Positions 38,100-50,400 of a stretch of 64,000 nt of DNA are shown here, piece by piece. The position numbers were made by a program, and so were the translations under genes. This stretch comes from Owenia fusiformis. Its lineage: Eukaryota > Annelida > Polychaeta > Sabellida > Oweniidae. A model generated the notes under the pieces. That model was not told the origin of the DNA. It worked only from the letters and a program-made list of their open reading frames with translations, and did no database searches. Where the stretch lies: NCBI GenBank assembly GCA_903813345.2, contig CAIIXF020000001.1:14155915-14219914 (forward strand), in the 5' to 3' direction. Positions within the stretch are counted from its first letter, which is position 1. The number at the start of each line of letters is the position of its first letter.

Positions 38100-38195
38100 C
38101 AGTAATATGTGTTAAAAATATCCAAGAAAATATTTCGTGATTCAAATTGACATTCTCTATAAAATAAGTGAACAAAAAATGATACTGTTCCATTC

Positions 38196-38318
38196 TATGT
38201 CACCACCTCAAGTAAAGACATATTGGTATAGTATCCAACTTTTTGTGAATGATGGTGTTGGTATTTGGTTTTGGTGTTTGATGTCTGTAACAAATGGCAG
38301 GTCCATGTGGCATTTTGC
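38196..38318. repeat. MITE family M, copy D
   Basis: Starts TATGTCACCACCT and carries GTATCCAACTTTTTGTG, GGTGTTTG and GATGTCTGTAACAAATGGCAGG, as in copy C. The right terminal GTGGTGACATA has decayed, but the shared CATTTTGCATGTTAGTGCCTTG flank remains. Confidence 0.7.
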
Positions 38319-38379
38319 ATGTTAGTGCCTTGTCATTGCTTATTGTTAACAGTTGTATTTACAATTCATGTATTTGTTT

Positions 38380-38385
38380 TTTATT
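38380..38385 (-). promoter_or_regulatory. Candidate polyadenylation signal of ENPP gene
   Basis: TTTATT on plus reads AATAAA on minus, 67 bases after the ENPP stop codon. Confidence 0.5.
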
Positions 38386-38451
38386 TCATTGTATGTTTGG
38401 CCAGAGGGCATTTAATTAGTACAAAAAATTGTAATTTTATGTAATTATATC

Positions 38452-41400
38452 TCAGGTCAATGGCCACAGTGATGTGGGCAGGAATGTTCTGTATTGGGGT
38501 GCTTCACTTGTTGCCATACTAGGGCTGAATAGTAGACCTGTGAGTAATTCCACATCCTTCAACCTGGCCCCATTGTCCAGTAAATAGTCTTGCATGGTGT
38601 AACAATTCACTGTAGAGTTCATATGTGGAAGGAGGAATGATAATATTGATGGATTAGCACAGTTCCAAGTATCACCAATAGGTGTAGACACTGCATCAGA
38701 ACATTTTTGGACGATCACAAAGAAATGACTCGCTATAGTACTTGTGTTGGCCTCTCCACTGAAAAACATCATTCCAAAATAAATAATAATGATTGCACAT
38801 AAGTTTGTTTCTTGCGATCAGACCATAGGTACTAGCTAGCTAAAAGAAAGATGGCAGGGTTGTTCATGTAGCTCTTTATGTGTAATACCATCTTTCAATC
38901 AATATAAAAATATTTCTTTAATGGCCCCTCAGCCTATTAATCGTGGAGAACATCATACATGAGATGCGACACTAAACAGTACATATTTATGGACAAATGA
39001 GGGATGTATGCTTCAGAATACTAGTTTTCAACTTAACTGAGATAATATTCATCCCAACTTTAAACAAGCAATAAAATGTTGAACATGTATTCACTGAATG
39101 CCCAATTGATTGCAATCTTTATTATTGCTAAGTTGCTAGAGGCAATAGAAAGCAAATAAACAATGTATATTTTGTGTATAAAAATCCTATATCCATGTGG
39201 TAGGAAATATCTTCATGTAATATCCATTAACCAGAAAACAAATAGACAACGTAAAATATTTTGTGTATAAAAATCCAATATCCATGTTGGGTAGGAAATA
39301 CCTTCATGTAATATCCATTCCAAAAATGTCTCATTTCACTTTACATATACTGTACATGTATGTACTCACTTTGTCATGTTACCACGGAGACCATCACCAT
39401 CATAGTCAAACACCTGTCCCACTTTGACATGGATCTTGTTGTATAGTGTAGCCCACTGTTTGAGGTAGCTCAACACTTCTAGCCATATTCCTGGAGATAC
39501 ACATATATGTGTCATAGGCTTTGGTTACAGGACATTTCATGGGGAAACTACTCAATGCTATGACTGATGGCTGACATTAGGGGGCCATTTTACTATCACT
39601 GAGGGCATATAACAATTTGCGATAACTTACAAAGTGGTGACATTTTGTTATATACAATGGATTATCCTACACTTTGTGTACTAAATGTATAATAACATTA
39701 AAAAATAAATTTGATATTTATTGGCAAAATGAATAACCGGAGGATATCATGATGATATACTCCGGGCGGAGGATATCGTGACGATATACTCCAGAAAACC
39801 CAATATGCGGAGGATATTGTGACGATATACTCCGCTTGTTGATTTCCCGCCAAGTAGACTCTTTTTTGGCATGAAATTCATTCTGCAATGATATCATACA
39901 TTTAGTACACTCCTTTTAAGTGTAGGATAATAAGAACATCCTATGATTTTTTTCAGAATATCATTTTAATCTACTCGGTGATATTGATATATGCACTCGT
40001 TCACTTTGCAGATATCAATATCACCTCGTAGATAAAAATGATATTCCTCAAAATCATAGGATATCCTATAAATATTTATATTATATACAATATCCCTTTA
40101 CCTTGGTGGAAGCCTTCATACATCGGAACCACATTAGTTGTGATCAGTGCATCCATTTGGTGGTCTCTGCTGGAACTAAAATCTGCAAAAAGGTCATGGA
40201 CTATCAAGGTCAACAAAACAATCGAACTAGATCAAATGCAAGTAGCGTATTTTGTAATGAGGATTCTTTAGTTTAGCACTGAACACCTTTAATCTATTTT
40301 TGGCTGAAATTAATTAGGTCCATTCCATTATTAACTAAATCATGTAAGCATGGGGTTTCAACCTGTGGGAAAGAGGGCTGCTTGAACAGTTGTGTTGGAT
40401 GTGGTCATTGAACAGCTGTATTGGGACTCTGATGGAACTCTCACATCTCCTCTCAAACAGCTGTGGCTTGGTGGATCAAGACTTCCCTAGAAATACAAAA
40501 TTATAATTTTAACAAAGTATACAGACAATACAAAAATACATGAAGAAAGGCATCAAAATATTAAGCATGTAGACTCTTAAACTAGAATTCCACCAGTGCT
40601 TCATACTTGTTTCAGGGAATAACAAAATGGTACTGGGTTATGGTAAAAAGGTGGCATTATGTAGACATGGTGACCTTTATACGTATATGTGAGTCACATT
40701 AAGAGAATTACAATAAAAATGCATGAATAACAAACCAGATTTTTAGTTAGTGTGTATGCTGTCCAAAGTGGCCGTTTCTCATTGAGACTATATCCCATTA
40801 CATAGTCCTGCTGTGTAAGAACACATGCGCTCTCTGCCTCTAACAGCACTGGTAGACCATCAGGTACTTGCTCAGTGATCACTGCTTCTGTTTCAGCCTT
40901 AGTTAGGTTCAGCTGTTTGTCATACTCCTCTACATCTTTGGGGAAGTCATTCTGAAATGTATAATAAAAGCAACATATTATACATGGGCACATCATAAGA
41001 GACCTGCTCAGTAATAACTCCCATCTCAATATGAGTCATGTTCAATATTTTTCATCATACTACTCAATATCTTTTGGAAAGTCATTCTAAAATGCAATGC
41101 AATAAAATGCATGCAATTGCAACCACATAATTATAAATTCTACATGTATTATACATGTAGAAGGCAAAGGGTGAAGGATATTGTATCTATAAAAAATGGC
41201 TGATTTAAAATCTAAAGTCTAGTCATTTGTAGATTTCTATACCAATATAAACACTCCTGAAATTTTTTATCTTTCAAGAATTTATTGCTTGTTATTATTC
41301 ATTCATTCAATTCAATATATTTATCTATTATTATCAGTTTATTTGTTGTCTGACAATGTGTAGGCAAATAAAGCAAGAGGCTGCCACTTTTAGGTACCTT

Positions 41401-44400
41401 AAAAATGAGACCAGATACTATTATAGTGAATTGGTGCACTAAACAAGTCATTTCATTAGAATATTAAGAATGCAAGATGATGTCATGTTTATGAGCTCTC
41501 ATCCACCCACACGTTTATCATGAAGTATGTTTCTCCGAATGAGGAAGTACTTCAGTTTGTTATAAAGTTCTCAGTGACCTATGAGTGTAAATATAACAGA
41601 TATAATAATAATACCTTGTTTAATTGATACACTGATATGACATTAAGAAAATCTGAGAAAGAACCTTCTTGTTATGCACCATTTAAAAATTTGTGTGTTA
41701 GACCTCCAAGTGGGGAGGGTCAGGAATTTCACATGCAGTTTTTCTCCGGGGGATGATATTTGGAGGGAGTACTTTGTCCCAAGAGTAAGGAATGTATAAA
41801 ATGCATATTCCATTATCAGAATTTTGACTATATTTGATCAGCTTTAATTGCTCCCAGGGTGAGGAAATTGACTCACCATGTTGCTCCCGGAATTTTGTCA
41901 AAATCCCTACCCATTCACACATTGGGAATCTCACACAAACCTTTGAATGGTGCATTATAAAAAATAACTAGATTGGTAAATTGAACAAAGTTCAATTTAA
42001 GACTCCAGATTGATTTACTTGAGTAAAGAGCTGAGTAAGTAACTGAGTAGGAAGCTGAGTAAGTAGATGATTATGTAATTGAGTAAGTAGCTGAGTAGGT
42101 AGCTGAGTAAGCAGCTGAGCAGGTAGCTGAGTAAGTAGCTGAGTAGGTAGCTGAGTAAGTAGCTGAGTAGGTAGCTGAGTAGGTAGCAAAGTAGGTAGCC
42201 GAGTAGGTAAGTAGGTAGGTAAGTAGGAATTTTTGACCGGAAGTCGGATTCAAATTTGGTTTGCAGATTTAGATTCCTGAGAAAATTCTACCCTTTATTC
42301 ATAACTCTAAGTTAAATTATGAGAACTTTTTTTTTTTACCTACTTTACGGACACCATATCTCAAAAGTGGGTCAAAATACTTTCTGACGGCAAAAGGCTC
42401 TCACTATTAGCACACTATTTGCTACCTGTATACAAATTTTTGAAGCAAATCCTAAAAGTGTAGTGCCAGAATCGCAAAAATAAGGAAAAACTATGAATTT
42501 GACCTAGATTTTGACCTAGGCATTTTGGTGTCCATATATTGAAACTAGGTAGCTTTTGAGGTCCCTTTCTTTTATAGGAATTCATTATCTTAAGCTGTAC
42601 TCAATCTATATCTCGTATTTTACACTTCAAAAAAATCTTTTTTCCTTGACTTTCTATAAGGATACCATCAGATCGATTTTCCGAAATTTCAAAACGCCAT
42701 AACTTCCGAACCGGAAGTAGGATCGAAATTTGATTTAAAGATTCGGATTCCTGACAAAATTCTACCCCTAATTCATAACTCATACGTTAAATTTGGCGAA
42801 TTTTTATTTTGACCTACTTTTCGGACACGCCATAACTTTGGAACCGGAAGTCGGATCGAAATTTAGTTTGCAGATTCGGATTCCTGAGAAAATTCTACTC
42901 TTAACTCATAACTCATATGTTAAATTTGGAGACTTTTTTATTTTGACCTACTTTTCGGACACCATATCTCAAAAGTGGGTCACAATACTCTCTGACGGCA
43001 AAAGGCTAACACTATTAGCACACTCTTTGCTACATGTATACAAAATTTTGAAGCAAATCATTAAAGTGTAGTGTCAGAATCGCAAAAAGAAGGAAAAACT
43101 ATGAATTTGGCCTAGATTTTGACCTAGGCATTTTGGTGTCCAAATATTGAAACTAAATAGCTTTTGAGGTTCCTTTCTTTTATAGAAGTTCATTATCTTT
43201 AGCTATACTCAGTCTATATCTCGTATTTTACACTTCAAAAAAGTCTTTTTTCCCATTGACTTAACATGAGGCACCAAATTTAGCGATTTTGAGCTTTCAA
43301 ACCGCCATAACTTCCGAACCAGAAGTCGGATCGAAATTTGGTTTGCAGATTCGGATTCCTGAGAAAATTCTACCCTTATTTCATAGCTCATTTGTTAAAT
43401 TTGGAGAACTTCTTTAGTTTGACCTACTTTCTGGACGCCATATCTCAAAATCCGTAAGAGTAATCAAAAAACGGATGGCACACTCTCGATTTGTTTTTTT
43501 CTAAGCTACATGTTGAAAAAAAGATGAAGGAGTAAGGACAAACACCAACGAAGATAATTGACAGATTATTGATTTGACCTTAATTTGACCTAGTTCTTGA
43601 CCTTTGACCTAGATAAAAAATTGACCTAATTTCCCAGAAACTAGGTTGATGGGCTATGTTGGCCATGTAAGTAGGTTAAAGTAAGTTCTTCTAGTTGCTG
43701 AGAAAAAGTGTTCGGAAAGAAAGAAAGAAAGAATAATAAGAAAACTGGCAAAAGCAATAGACTCCAGATTTTCAATCTGGAGTCTAATAAGGAGAAGGTC
43801 AATCAACAACACAATATTGATTATGGTGAAGATGAATCATGTAAAGTTACATATAAAGCAGCATCAAAATGTTCTTTTATTCTTGTAAATGAAAATGAAA
43901 CTGAAAACTATTGATTCCATTTCCTCGAAACAAAACTCACAAAACTAAACATATATAAGGTTGGTATAAAGTGACTTATCTTTGTCCTTTGTACTTTGTC
44001 CCAAGAGTAAGGAATGTATGAATATAAAGCAGCATTAAAATGTCATACCTGTTCTTTTATTCTTGTAAATAAAAATGAAACTGAAAACTATTGATTCCAT
44101 TTCCTCGAAACAAAACTCACAAAACTAAACATATATAAGGTTGGTATAAAGTGACAACCCAACTATGTGGCCTGAATTAGAAAACTTAAGACATACACAA
44201 TTTATCCTACAACACTAACTGCAATTTGTCAAAGAATCTGAACAAATATGAAAGTTTATCATTACACTTCAGAAGCCGGCATCAAAGGCATTAAGTCATC
44301 AATGAAGATAAAACAATCAACTGATAAGAAGAAAGATGCAATGCTTGGAGAAGGGGTTTATTTTACAACAATGACTCCAAGACAACACTCCAAAGAAGAG

Positions 44401-47400
44401 ATAATCCGAAATAATTGGGATGGTGGTAAATACTATTATTATGATAATAATTGCACAATTTAGTACTTTTTTATGTCAAGAATATTGGAAATAATTTGTT
44501 CTTTTGAATGAATGGTCTTGTGGATTTTGGATAGTGATCATTCTTGAAGGATTGAGAAGGGGTTGTTAGGTATTGTTCCTTTGTACATTGGATGTGCCTT
44601 TATTTTTTCACTTTGGTGCTTGCATGTTTATTGAATTGGACATTTGTAGGGGACAAAAGCTTTCTTTATTTGGTTTACATTTTTGAGCATCTCCATCACT
44701 GGCACCAGAACAGATAGTACAAATGACTGAAATAAAATTTCACCCTATTAACCAAGGACAGTAGGAAAGGGGGGGGGGGGTGGATTGTAGTTTTTCATTT
44801 CTGTCGATTCTATTGTCTGTTTGGTGACTGTGATCTCTACTACTGTAACAAAAAATGATATTTGCAATGAGCTACCAGTATGATCTATGATCCGGCTGAT
44901 CCAGTATCCATTTGAGTCTGCATTGCTTAACTTTGTAACATATTGGTCTGTTCTTTGGTGGCTATTTTTTGAGTGTTTCTTTAGATTAAATATTATTTTA
45001 CCACCATTTTTAATTTAAATATTTTTCTGTTTATAATAAATGGGAACCTGTCACACTTTTTAAGATTGGGATGAGAACACTGAACTAAGACTTTTTAAGA
45101 TCAATCAAAACATTTAAGGCTCTTGTTTGCCCTCTGCAATCATACATCAGCAGGTAAGATAACAAACTATTATTATTGTTTATAGCTGTAATGGCGATGC
45201 ATACAAACAGATTGGATTGGGCAATAGAGTTGGACATTCCACGAAGTCGACTAATGAAGAACGAAAGTGATGGGAGAGATATATTCGCCTTCCCTGGAGA
45301 TGTTAACCTGAATGATTTCCCACATCAATTCATCAAAGTGGATGAAGACCTGAACATGACGATCCAACCAATGATCATGTAGACTTTGATGCTAACTAAC
45401 TATGGATTACAAATAATACAATTAGGACTCATATAAATGATGTAAAAAATATAACAAATAATATACACAAATTAAAAAGATCTTCTATGATCGAGGACAA
45501 ATACATGTACATGTATAAGATTCCAGGTTTTAGTAATGATGTTTATTGAGAAATAAAAAAGATGGTTAATGTTTAGAAAAACATTTGGGTCAATTATTTC
45601 ATTCAAGCCCATCTATAAACTTTACTTTTAGCAAGGAGAATCAACTCAAGCCTATTCACCATGATCTTAAAACAACATGCCATAACCCCCCCCCCCCCAT
45701 CCTCTACAAGTCTACTTTTTGTGTCTTCAAAATTTCAATTGTTAAGAGTATATTAGTGGAAAAACGAATATGTTTCCATTTCTGAGAATAAGGAAGTGAT
45801 TGATTGTAAATGGTGAAAGTTCATTGCAACCTTGATATATTTCATGAATCATATTCATGTAAGTTTGGAAAATATATGTGACACAGAAAATGCATGATGG
45901 GATTCCCGAAGGATGAATTATAGTATGAACATTGCACAATTCGAAAGTAGATAGAAATAGTCGACCTGAGGTAGACTATAGGTTCTACATTGTGATTTTA
46001 AAGCATAGGAAAAGTGATATTCAATTTCCACTATTATTCATTCATTACAATTATAGACCAAGACTACTTGATTCATACGAAAAGGTAGACTGATAATATG
46101 AAGATTAACCATTTTAACCTTCATCTAATCTGTGACCTTTCTAAGTGCAATGTACAGTACAATGTATTTCCTGAATGCCAACACGGTGAACCCTAAATGG
46201 GGATTCCCCTTAACTAAATGGTTTCTATTCCGATAAGTCTTTATATGAAACAAAAGAAAAAGAAAACTGGTAAACGTAGACTAAAATAGATCTTAGCTCT
46301 CTCACTCCACAGTCTGCTGCAGTGAACGATCAACAAAAAGAAGATGAAAGTTTATCATTACACCTCAGAAGATGGCCTGAAAGGCATACAGTCGTCTATG
46401 ATGATTCATGAATCTACAGACACAACTAAAGATGCAATGCTTGGATATGGTGTTTACTTTACAACTATGGATCCTGGACAGCACTCAAAAGAAGAAATTT
46501 TACAAAATAATTATGATAGTGGTAAATAAATACTGCAAAATATTGTTAGCTAGTAGTATATATAGTTTAGTTCTGAGAAAACTGAGCAAGCAATATTTAA
46601 GTTATAGTAAAAATGGTGGGCATTTAGATAAGATTAGTAAGTGGCCATTTTGAAATGAATAACTGCAAGAAATTGATTCCTATGCCATGGCACCATGCCA
46701 TGTTTTGTAATAACCATGAATGAAGCACTAATTTGAATAAAAAAGCTGTTAGATTTCCAACACCTATTCGAAAGTGTAAATTTTTTAGCAAAAGATGGTG
46801 GCAATTATAGAGAGAGATGACATAAGAAATCCTTTTTTACTTGCAATATTTTTTGAGTTAAAAATGATTGATTTATTAGATGGGATCTATAGGAAATCTC
46901 CTATGTGACATAAATATTACCAAAAATACTCCTGGGACTCTGTTTTCATGGAGTGCGGACAGAAGGGACCTTCAGGTGCCAAATCTTAAATAATGTATGA
47001 ATCGATTTGGTTGTAAATAATTTTTCCTGAAAATATTCCCAATTATCCTCACCTGTTTTTATTCCAATCTAAGTCTAGGCAAATTAAATATTCCCTAAAA
47101 ATTCCAAATGTGAGAATTTTGTATTTCTATTTATAGCAATAAGGGCAATGCATGTCAAAAGAATGGACTACGCTATAGAGGTGGAGATCCCAATAGGCCA
47201 ACTGAAAGAAAATCCAGGAATGAGAAATGTTTGGGTTCATCCTGGATCTGTATATCTGAATGATTATCCACATCGATTCATCAGAGTCAGTGATGATCTT
47301 AAAAAAGTGTTTGAAAAAGGGTCACTATTGAGAAATGTATTTCTTGGAGGCGCAGTTGCAGTTGGAGTTGGAGTTGCAGCTGGAGTTCTTGGAGTCGGAG

Positions 47401-50400
47401 GTGTAATTGTAGCAGGAGTCTTAGCCTTGGGAGCAGTTTTTAACTGGAACTAAGGTTTATTTAGGAAACCAGCTGATCAGAACATGAATTATACATGTAG
47501 AAACAAATCTGAACAGAGAACAATAGTGAAGTACATTTGTTTAATTTATCTGATATAATAGAGTCACACATCTTTAAGAGATTATCACCCTCATATATAT
47601 TAGGCACTGCTGTCCCCCTCTCAAATGGATTTTCAAAGGGACCTCTTTATGACTATTTCTCTCGATACTCAGTATACTTCATTGGACATAACTATGATGG
47701 GGAGAACTAACACAGGACAATAGTTCTACACATTCACACAGAGGTTCTCTTAAAAATATGTGACTCACCTCCCTTATAATATAAGAACTTACCCCTAAGT
47801 TGTGACAGTTACATCTTGTGTCATTGCCAGCCCTCTGCTGATACTCCTCGTCATTAGGGAAGCTACAAGATGCACTGTATATAGCACTAGGTGTATCAGG
47901 CACTTGAACAGGGCTACGTAACATGTGGTTCAGGCTTCCTATTGTTCCATTGTTTGGAACACCAGTCACATTTAATAAACCTACAAGATATTTAGTTCTT
48001 ATGTTTTGAATAATGACCTCAAAGTATGATTTGTGATGACAATTTATAAAGTACATCAACAGTTACACAACTAGTTTTTAATTTATTCATAGAGGGGATA
48101 CGGGTACTGAACATATATTGAGTTTAAACTTATATTGGAATTATTTGCCATTTGACATTGAATCCAGTACATTTAGCTTCTTTTGTGTTGTAAAAGGTGG
48201 CAGGTTTTATTAGAAAAGTCTATTGCTGTTGTACCTTGAAATTCCTGATACATCATTTCATTATTCTACAGTATCATATTATGTCATTTTAAAATTGTTA
48301 AATCAATAAACCAGTGTTCCAATTCTTTCTCTTTACTAATTTTTCATAGTGTTAACTTACTTGTCAAGAGATTATAAAGCTCTATATTCTCAAATGGTTC
48401 CACTGTGAATCCTTGTTTAAAGTGGGGACCATGGGCCATAAATAGAGATTCCATACTTTTGTCAAGGTTGTCGTAACCATGGTTACCACCTGTACATCCC
48501 CTGTAGCTATACCTACATGTGAAAGAAAAATTGATTCCCATTTTTGTTAATTACTTTTTGATTGTATATGCTGTAGTTATATCAATAAATCTTTATTATC
48601 ATATCACATTAGATTGTATTATGTGGTCATTATTAGCAGACACACGCAGTCTTTTATCTGAGCAGCAAAGTGACTTTTAGATGACATATATTCTTCTGGG
48701 ATGGTTTCAAATTTTCTAACCAAAATGGATATGAACAAAAACATCTAAGTGCTAACAGCTAGCGCACCATCTGTCACTTTCAGATAAGTGAGCGAGAGCT
48801 TGCCCAACATGTCAACAGGTTTGGACCAAAGGGTAAAGACGTATGGAAACTCAAATACCTCCCAACCAGCCATTCAGCATCCATATCCAAGATGACATCA
48901 TCAATACGATCATTGTTAGCATAATGATGGCGTTTAGGAAGCCAGTGTTTGTCAAAGACTTTCATATGCTCAGATTTACACTTTAGATCATCCAAAATCT
49001 TTGAAGTAGGAGCTGAAAGTTAAGGAGGTTCATCAGGAATCATTAATATCTTCAAATTTTTGTTTGGTCATTCAGACAACTGATAAGCTTCCCGTATAAA
49101 AACAATATGGCAGCTCCATGTGAGTCAACTGGATCAGTCCATCTTTAAGGGATAAGGGGAGTTTTGTAAAATCCAATTTATTGAAATTGTCATGGGGATA
49201 AAGTAATCCATTTAAAATGATTCTGAAAACATTATTGGGAGAGTAATTGTTCAAATAATGCAAATAATGCAGGTACAATAGCCAATACAAATCCTTGTAT
49301 TAAAACTCCCAAAATTTTATGTAATTTTGGTTTTTATAAGTTAATTATACTTACCTATTATGTCATTACAATATGCTAAAAGCTACCATAGTCACCTTTT
49401 ATTGGAACAATTATTTTCTACTTTCACTTTCACTTTCGGTTTCCCGGAAGCCCCGCCCACTTTACGTCATAGTTGCGCATGCGCACCATTCATTTTTCAC
49501 TAGGTGAAACGCTTATTTTAAAGCTGATAAGCGGGGTGGCAAGGGAGGGCTTTTGATGTAATGACATAATAGGTAAGTATAATTAACTTATAAAAACCAA
49601 AATTACATAAAATTTTGGGATTTTACTACGTAAATTAATATCACTTACCAATTATGTCATTACAATATGCTGAATCCCACCAGAGCAGGTGGAGGGATAT
49701 TAGCTTAGAAAATAAAATACTCCAAAAACAGCATTAACTGATTAGAATTCGTACTTGAATCACTATCCTTACCATAGGATATTAAGTTAAATAATTTTGC
49801 AACGCAAAACTAAAAGTAACAAGTGAAAATAATTTATCCAAGCACACTCCTTTGTTATTCATATCTTAATTATTGATAACAAATAAATGGATATGAACAA
49901 CAAAAAACTTTCCACCTTTTATTGGTAGGATAATGAACTATAAGACTTTTAAACTTACTTAAACAGTTTTGTTCGCAGCAATGAAGTGGTTGCCTTCGAA
50001 GTCTTTCAAGGACACTTCCTTTAAGTAAAATGAAGCGAACGTGTTAAAGTTAGTCCATCTTCCAGCTTGAATAATCTCGTCTAGAGTGCAATTCTTCGCA
50101 AAAGCAATGGAAGTTGATAAGGCTCTGAGTTGGTGAGTTTTAACCTTATAAACCTGCTCAGCATGCTTGGGAAAAGACTGTAATGCCTTTGCTACACAAT
50201 TCTTCACCCATGAAGTTATTGTGTTAGCATGTATCTCTTCTTTATAGCCTTTCTTGTATGATATAAACAATCTTTGTTGTTTATCTCTCATGGGCTTTGA
50301 TCTTCTCATATAAACTTTTAATGCTCTAACAGGGCATAAAAGCTTATCATCTTGAAGATCTGGTGTCAAAAAACCTGTTAAGGCTTTTATCTCAATGTCC

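Larger units (their letters stand above)
36387..38451. other. Intergenic region between convergent genes
   Basis: It holds the 3' flanks of the sulfotransferase (plus) and ENPP (minus) genes, with AATAAA at 37143 for the former and a minus-strand AATAAA at 38380-38385 for the latter. Three MITEs occupy it (36676-37108, 37918-38099 and 38196-38318). No further gene is seen. Confidence 0.6.

Noticed and set aside
41992..42253. Minus-strand frames encoding LLTQLPTQ or YSATYSAT repeats
   Set aside because: Produced by the 12-base minisatellite, open in several frames and with no unique sequence.
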